DNA from: Loripinus fragilis
Lineage: Eukaryota; Mollusca; Bivalvia; Lucinida; Lucinidae
Direction: 5' to 3'
Assembly (NCBI GenBank): GCA_964019695.1
Contig: OZ026515.1
Location: 136,591,049-136,655,048 of the forward strand
DNA length: 64,000 nucleotides
Shown here: piece after piece, positions 14,201 to 23,200 of the stretch
Numbering within the stretch: the stretch's first letter is position 1
Layout of the letters: each line of letters starts with the position of its first letter
The notes under the pieces: model-generated
Told to the model about the DNA's origin: nothing
What the model saw: the letters and a program-made list of their open reading frames with translations, nothing else
Database searches by the model: none
Made by a program: the position numbers and the translations under genes

Positions 14201-17200
14201 AGGCTCTCTTCTGTGTCATATAGAGACTGTTGAGGTAAGTCTCAGGACCTCTACACAGCCAATAACACAGCTACCTCAGTAGTTTACACAGATACAGTTG
14301 TCCTTGGTGATCTATTTGTCAACACAGGCTCTCTTCTGTGTCATATAGAGACTGTTGAGGTAAGTCCCAGGACCTCTACACAGCCAATAACACAGCTACC
14401 TCGGTAGTTTACACAGATACAGTTATCCTTGGTGATCTATTTGTCAACACAGGCTCTCTTCTATGTCATATAGAGACTGTTGAGGTAAGTCCCAGGATCT
14501 CTACCCAGCCAATAACACAGCTACCTCGGTAGTTTACACAGATACAGTTGCCCTTGGTGATCTATTTGTCAACACAGGCTCTCTCCTGTGTCATATAGAG
14601 ACTGTTGAGGTAAGTCCCAGGATCTCTACACAGCCAATAACACAGATACCTCAGTAGTTTACACAGATACAGTTGTCCTTGGTGATCTATTTGTCAACAC
14701 AGGCACTCTTCTGTGTCATATAGAGACTGTTGAGGTAAGTCCCAGGACCTTTACACAGCCAATAACACAGCTACCTCGGTAGTTTACACATATACAGTTA
14801 TCCTTGGTGATCTATTTGTCAACACAGGCTCTCTTCTGTGTCATATAGAGACTGTTGAGGTAAGTCCCATGATCTATACACAGCCAATAACACAGTTACC
14901 TCAGTAGTTTACACAGATACAGTTGTCCTTGGTGATCTATTTGTCAACACAGGCACTCTTCTGTGTCATATAGAGACTGTTGAGGTACGTCTCAGGACCT
15001 CTACCCAGCCAATAACACAGATACCTCAGTAGTTTACACAGATACTGTTGCCCTTGGTGATCTATTTGTCAACACAGGCTCTCTTCTGTGTCATATAGAG
15101 ACTGTTGAGGTACGTCTCAGGACCTCTACACAGCCAATAACACAGCTACCTCGGTAGTTTACACAGATACAGTTATCCTTGGTGATCTATTTGTCAACAC
15201 AGGCTCACTTCTGTGTCATATAGAGACTGTTGAGGTAGGTCCCAGGACCTCTACACAGCCAATAACACAGTTACCTCGGTAGTTTACACAGATACAGTTA
15301 TCCTTGGTGATCTATTTGTCAACACAGGCACTCTTCTGTGTCATATAGAGACTGTTGAGGTATGTCTCAGGACCTCTACGCAGCCAATAACACAGTTACC
15401 TCAGTAGTATACACAGATACAGTTGTCCTTGGTGATCTATTTGTCAACACAGGCACTCTTCTGTGTCATATAGAGACTGTTGAGGTACGTCTCAGGACCT
15501 CTACACAGCCAGTAACACAGCTACCTCAGTAGTTTACACAGATACAGTTGTCCTTGGTGATCTATTTGTCAACACAGGCTCTCTTCTGTGTCATATAGAG
15601 ACTGTTTAGGTAAGTCCCAGGACCTCTACACAGCCAATAACACAGTTATCTCAGTAGTTAACACAGATACAGTTATCCTTGGTGATCTATTTGTCAACAC
15701 AGGCACTCTTCTGTGTCATATAGAGACTGTTGAGGTAAGTCCCAGGATCTCTACACAGCCAATAACACAGATACCTCAGTAGTTTACACAGATACAGTTG
15801 TCCTTGGTGATCTATTTGTCAACACAGGCTCTCTTCTGTGTCATATAGAGACTGTTGAGGTAAGTCCCAGGACCTCTACACAGCCAATAACACAGATACC
15901 TCAGTAGTTTACACAGATACAGTTGCCCTTGGTGATCTATTTGTCAACACAGGCTCACTTCTGTGTCATATAGAGACTGTTGAGGTAAGTCCCAGGATCT
16001 CTACACAGCCAATAACACAGATACCTCAGTAGTTTACACAGATACAGTTGCCCTTGGTGATCTATTTGTCAACACAGGCTCTCTTCTGTGTCATATAGAG
16101 ACTGTTGAGGTAAGTCCCAGGATCTCTACACAGCCAATAACACAGCTACCTCAGTAGTTTACACAGATACAGTTATCCTTGGTGATCTATTTGTCAACAC
16201 AGGCTCTCTTCTGTGTCATATAGAGACTGTTGAGGTAAGTCCCAGGACCTCTACACAGCCAATAACACAGCTACCTCGGTAGTTTACACAGATACAGTTA
16301 TCCTTGGTGATCTATTTGTCAACACAGGCTCACTTCTGTGTCATATAGAGACTGTTGAGGTAAGTCCCAGGATCTCTACACAGCCAATAACACAGATACC
16401 TCAGTAGTTTACACAGATACAGTTGCCCTTGGTGATCTATTTGTCAACACAGGCTCTCTTCTGTGTCATATAGAGACTATTGAGGTACGTCTCAGGACCT
16501 CTACACAGCCTCAGTAGTTAACAAAGCTACCTCAGTAGTTTACACAGAAACAGTTGTCCTTGGTGATCTATTTGTCAACACAGGCTCTCTTCTATGTCAT
16601 ATAGAGACTGCTGAGGTAAGTCCCAGGATCTCTACCCAGCCAATAACACAGCTACCTCAGTAGTTTACACAGATACAGTTATCCTTGGTGATCTATTTGT
16701 CAACACAGGCTCTCTTCTATGTCATATAGAGACTGCTGAGGTAAGTCCCAGGATCTCTACACAGCCAATAACACAGCTACCTCAGTAGTTTACACAGATA
16801 CAGTTATCCTTGGTGGTCTATTTGTCAACACAGGCTCTCTTCTGTGTCATATAGAGACTGTTGAGGTAAGTCCCAGGACCTTTACGCAGCCAATAACACA
16901 GTTACCTCGGTAGTTTACACAGATACAGTTATCCTTGGTGATCTATTTGTCAACACAGGCTCACTTCTGTGTCATATAGAGACTGTTGAGGTAGGTCCCA
17001 GGATCTCTACACAGCCAATAACACAGTTACCTCAGTAGTTTACACAGATACAGTTATCCTTGGTGATCTATTTGTCAACACAGGCACTCTTCTGTGTCAT
17101 ATAGAGACTGCTGAAGTACGTCTCAGGACCTCTACGCAGCCTCAGTAGTTAACACAGCTACCTCAGTAGTTTACACAGATACAGTTGTCCTTGGTGATCT

Positions 17201-20200
17201 ATTTGTCAACACAGGCTCACTTCTATGTCATATAGAGACTGCTGAGGTAAGTCCCAGGATCTCTACACAGCCAATAACACAGCTACCTCAGTAGTTTACA
17301 CAGATACAGTTATCCTTGGTGATCTATTTGTCAACACAGGCTCTCTTCTGTGTCATATAGAGACTGTTGAGGTAGGTCCCAGGATCTCTACACAGCCAAT
17401 AACACAGTTACCTCAGTAGTTTACACAGATACAGTTATCCTTGGTGATCTATTTGTCAACACAGGCACTCTTCTGTGTCATATAGAGACTGCTGAAGTAC
17501 GTCTCAGGACCTCTACGCAGCCTCAGTAGTTAACACAGCTACCTCGGTAGTTTACACAGATACAGTTGTCCTTGGTGATCTATTTGTCAACACAGGCTCA
17601 CTTCTATGTCATATAGAGACTGCTGAGGTAAGTCCCAGGATCTCTACACAGCCAAAAACACAGCTACCTCAGTAGTTTACACAGATACAGTTATCCTTGG
17701 TGATCTATTTGTCAACACAGGCTCTCTTCTGTGTCATATAGAGACTGTTGAGGTAAGTCCCAGGACCTTTACACAGCCAATAACACAGCTACCTCGGTAG
17801 TTTACACAGATACAGTTGTCCTTGGTGATCTATTTGTCAACACAGGCTCTCTTCTGTGTCATATAGAGACTGTTGAGGTAAGTCCCAGGATCTCTACACA
17901 GCCAATAACACAGCTACCTCAGTAGTTTACACAGATACAGTTATCCTTGGTGATCTATTTGTCAACACAGGCTCTCTTCTGTGTCATATAGAGACTGCTG
18001 AGGTACGTCTCAGGACCTCTACACAGCCAATAACACAGCTACCTCGGTAGTTTACACAGATACAGTTGTCCTTGGTGATCTATTTGTCAACACAGGCTCT
18101 CTTCTGTGTCATATAGAGACTGTTGAGGTAAGTCCCAGGACCTTTACACAGCCAATAACACAGCTACCTCGGTAGTTTACACAGATACAGTTGTCCTTGG
18201 TGATCTATTTGTCAACACAGGCTCTCTTCTGTGTCATATAGAGACTGTTGAGGTAAGTCCCACGATCTCTATACAGCCAATAACACAGCTACCTCGGTAG
18301 TTTACACAGATACAGTTATCCTTGGTGATCTATTTGTCAACACAGGCTCTCTTCTGTGTCATATAGAGACTGTTGAGGTAAGTCCCAGGACCTCTACACA
18401 GCCAATAACACAGCTACCTCGGTAGTTTACACAGATACAGTTGCCCTTGGTGATCTATTTGTCAACACAGGCACTCTTCTGTGTCATATAGAGACTGTTG
18501 AGGTAAGTCCCAGGATCTCTACACAGCCAATGATACAGCTACCTCAGTAGTTTACACAGATACAGTTGTCCTTGGTGATCTATTTGTCAACACAGGCACT
18601 CTTCTGTGTCATATAGAGACTGTTGAGGTAAGTCCCAGGATCTCTACACAGCCAATAACACAGCTACCTCGGTAGTTTACACAGATACAGTTGTCCTTGG
18701 TGATCTATTTGTCAACACAGGCTCTCTTCTGTGTCATATAGAGACTGCTGAGGTAAGTCCCAGGACCTCTACACAGCCAATAACACAGTTACCTCAGTAG
18801 TTTACACAGATACAGTTATCCTTGGTGATCTATTTGTCAACACAGGCACTCTTCTGTGTCATATAGAGACTGCTGAGGTAAGTCCCAGGATCTCTACACA
18901 GCCAATAATACAGCTACCTCGGTAGTTTACACAGATACTGTTGCCCTTGGTGATCTATTTGTCAACACAGGCTCACTTCTGTGTCATATAGAGACTGCTG
19001 AGGTAAGTCCCAGGACCTCTACACAGCCAATAACACAGTTACCTCAGTAGTTTACACAGATACAGTTATCCTTGGTGATCTATTTGTCAACACAGGCACT
19101 CTTCTGTGTCATATAGAGACTGTTGAGGTAAGTCCCAGGACCTCTACACAGCCAATAACACAGCTACCTCGGTAGTTTACACAGATACAGTTGTCCTTGG
19201 ATAATTGAAACAGGACCAAAGATAAAATACCCGCTTGCAATAACAAAGCACTAACAACAATAAAATCAACACCTTAGAACAGACAGTAGCTACAGCTTAT
19301 GTATATTTCACTGACCAAGCGGTCACCCTAGACTCTTCCATTATCTAAACACATAAACCTCTCAGCTAAAAAACGTCCACACTGTTTTTCACTCTGCTAG
19401 GGAATGCTTGAATCTTGCAAGTTTATTAGATAAAAAATAGGGACTGTCGTACAAAACATTCAATCTTCAGGATACTAGAATCAGTGGTTTGTATAAAGTG
19501 ACATGCCCAGACTCGAACTTGACATGACATGTTAAGAATATATTTTATTGTTGGTAGATTTTTTCTCACTTGTTTGAGTGTTTCGTTAATTTTGCTAAAG
19601 CATAATTGAGCCATGACATGAGGTTTCCAACAATATGGTATGTGCGACCAGCAAAGCCTCAGACCAGCCTGCGCATACGCGCAGTCTGATCAGAGCCTTT
19701 GCTAGTCGCTTGAACATTCTATAACTGTTAAGCTACTGACTGGTCATCTTTTGGAGTTTCTAAGCTTAAAAAGAGGCTGCAGAGGCTCGTCTGAGTTTAC
19801 ATGTGTCAAAATACCACATTGTTGGAAATCACATGTCACGGCTGATATTATTATTTTCAGTTGACTGACTCTGGTTACAACAGAACTGGAACTGTAGAAT
19901 TGCAGCCAGCGGTATTCCTTACTTCACAGTCTGTTTCCTGTCCTGTGACTGGTACTCTGCCTCTCTCAGTGTTATTGTTATCTGTCAGTAACAATGGTGT
20001 GAACCAGTCCGGTGAATTCATGTATATTATCCAAGACCCAGTCTGCTATAATTGTGATCCTGTTGCAGAGTTGTGCACTTTACAAGTAAGTTAGAGCTTA
20101 CTTAATCCTTTTCATTCTGGATACCAGTAAACACGTACTTTGGCAAACAGTGAAGATACAGATAAAATGCTGCATAAGTCAGCACTTCATCAGGGTATGC

Positions 20201-23200
20201 ACTGTTTGCTAAGATGAAAGCAGTCTTCATGGACAGAAATACATCCTTTTATAGAAATTTTGAATGGCAACCCCTTAAAATACAAAATGGACTAATTGTA
20301 TAAATATGTTTGGTTGAATTCATCAGAGTGAAAAGGGTTAAAGCTAAAATGTATAACACATGCATAATACTCAGTCATGTGGGTGCCGCAACAACCATAG
20401 ATAGATAGAAAATCCAACATGATGATGTACTGAATAATACATGTACAGTAAATACTGAGTATCCCAAACTCCAACAGATCAATGTACCCTCTATTTTGAA
20501 TTACATTTGGGATATTTATAAACTATTTCAATAATTTCCTATCAAAATATGTTGTACCTCATAGAGATCACTGACTCAGTTGATAGAGGGTTAGGTTGGA
20601 GATCAAAGGGTTGCTAGTTCGAGACTAACTGGAGTCACTGTGTTGTGCCTTTGAGCAAGACACTATCCACTGCTTAGCACTGGTTCAACCCAGGAAGACA
20701 GGAAATTGTCCCAACATGACTGAAAAATTGATGACTGGGACGTACAGCATCAACACAAACAAACAAAAATATTATTGCTCCCAATTTTTTACCAGGGAAT
20801 TTTAAATCGCCATTTAACTCAAGTCACTGTACAGGCCTCTAGTGTTATGACTGACATTTTATTATTTTTCTTCTCATTCCAGCCAACCAGCTGTGTGCTT
20901 GATGGAAGTTGTTATGCTGCTGCAGATCCAAATCCTGCAGACCAGTGCCTAATATGTGACCCATTCTCAAATCAGTGGAAATATAAACCATGTAAGTGTA
21001 GTCAACAAATTGTGAATTTAACCCATTGAAGACTAAATGAATACTTTTGAAAACAGTGAAGACCCATCTGAAATGCAGCATCGCTCACATCAGAGTCTGC
21101 ACAGTTGTTGAGACAAAGTGGATCTAAAGAGAAAGAAATACATTTTTAGGAAATTTTTACCTGTGATCCCTTGATATATGTAATGGACCACCCTGACTTG
21201 ACTGTATGATAGCTACTGGAAGATTCCATTGGTCTTAAAAGTTCTAACCTTGTGTGGACCGTAAACTTTTAAACAGGTACTGTTGCGGCGATATTCCCGA
21301 TTGTGGAATGCAACAAAAATAACTGAACTCCGATTATGAGTTAGACGATAAATGGTTTATTCATCTGCTAAAATGACGCCCTACGATCAATGGCGTCGTT
21401 ACGATTTTTAGCTTCTCTTAGCAACTAACGTTAAATATAACGTCAAAGTGACGTTACGCTAATGACGCAACGTCCAATAATAATAATGTCTCTATGCAGG
21501 CTTATAGCCTCCTGTCCAGGTACTTTAACAAATAGTGAAGATTTTCTGAGAAAGAAATACAATATTTTTGGGGAAATTTTAACCTGTGACCCCTAAATAT
21601 ATGCATCCTGACTTAACAGTATCATACTTTATGGAATATTCCATTGGTCTTAAAAGGGTTAATATAAGCATCTGTCATTTAATTGCTCGATTCTTCTTAT
21701 TCTATCAGTCTATATGAGAGAGACCTTCAGTATATGATCAATTGAGGAAGAAATGCGAATAACAGGACGGAGATGCGGAGTGATACCCTGGCTGTTGTTA
21801 CCCTAATTTTAACATCAGCGTACAGCTCAACATTTTATGAGTAGCAAACTTAACCGATCTCCATACTTTGCCAGATATATAAGTTATATATCCAGGAACT
21901 GCAGGGATGGCATTGTGCAAACTGAAGTGTCGGGTCGATATCTTTGTGGGATTGAGCCTGCTTTAGGACACTTATTAATGTCCCACATTTTTTAAAACGG
22001 TCAGTCATGGATATTGGCGAGCAACAGCCAGAACTCCTATCTCAAAGCCTTAGTGGGTGCATTAAACCGGGGGCTTTGTGCATGTTCTGTAGGTGGGGTG
22101 GGGGGGGAGTACACTGCGTCAACACTAGAAATATTCAGTACACAATCTTGTTCACATTTGATTATCAACTATTTTTCAGCTTCATCATGCCCAGTAACAA
22201 CTACCAGTACCACCACAGAGCCTACAACCAGTACAACTACCAGTACAACTACCAGTACAACCACAGAGCCTACAACCCCTACAACTACCAGTTCCACTTC
22301 CAGCACTACAACATCAACCACAGAGTCAACATCCACTAGTGTGACAGTCCCAACTAGTACAGTATCATCTAGTAGTCAGACAACCCCAGCTGGCACTACA
22401 TCCAGTAGCCCCAGCACAGTTTCGCCCAGTGTGACTACTACTGTATCAACCAGTGAGGCTCCTGATACAGTAACATCATCTGCTAGTGCAGCATCCGTTA
22501 AAACAAGCACTGCAGCAACATCTCCAGCACCAACTAATGCAACAACAACTAAACCATCAACAAGCAAATCATCAACAAGTAAATCTACTGCTTCTGGTTC
22601 ATCAACAGAGCCTTCAACTTCAAGCTCAAGTACAACCAGCTCCACTTCTACTCAGTCTAGTACCAGTTCATCAACAACTCCAAGTACTCCAAGGAGCTCA
22701 TCACCAACGACACCTGAACCAGCTTCCTCTACTGAGAGTGACCAGAGTGACCAAGAGGCTCAAGATCAGCAGACATTGACAATTGTAATAGCTATTGCTG
22801 CTGTCATGGCAGTTTTAGTGATAGTTGCAATAATTGTTGTTTCTTTCCGATTAAGAAGGTGAGCCTTGTTTTATTTTCTATTTGAGTAAGTTAAATTTTT
22901 ACATGCTGGGTAATATTCCATGCTTTTGATGTCGTCTGCTGTTGTTTTTTTTAAATTAACCTTTTCAAAAAATTGTTTCAGGAACACATTCAGAGTGTCA
23001 ACAGTTTTGATATAGATCAGGAACTACATAATGTCTGTCCTGATCTGGGTCTAAACTGTTTGCAAACTGTCAGCAGATGACAAAAGACATCCCTAGCAAG
23101 ATTTCGGTACTTATTGCATGTGTAAAATCACTCTTTAAACATGTATGTACAGAACCTAGTGGGTTATTGTTTTAATTTTTATATCAGCCTATAACATGCT

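Noticed and set aside
15588..15782. 64-codon open frame inside the array
   Set aside because: It arises from array units read across a junction. No acceptor or start context supports it as a gene.
8975..19200. CRISPR array or coding tandem-repeat domain
   Set aside because: There are no unique spacers, and the organism is eukaryotic. The 125-bp period is not a multiple of three, and reading on from one unit to the next hits a stop, so it is not one long coding repeat.
22007..22339. 110-codon frame rich in Tyr, Asn and Gln over the stalk exon
   Set aside because: A shifted reading of the Thr/Ser-coding low-complexity repeat (ACTACCAGT). The other frame continues into a transmembrane helix and fits the splice phases.
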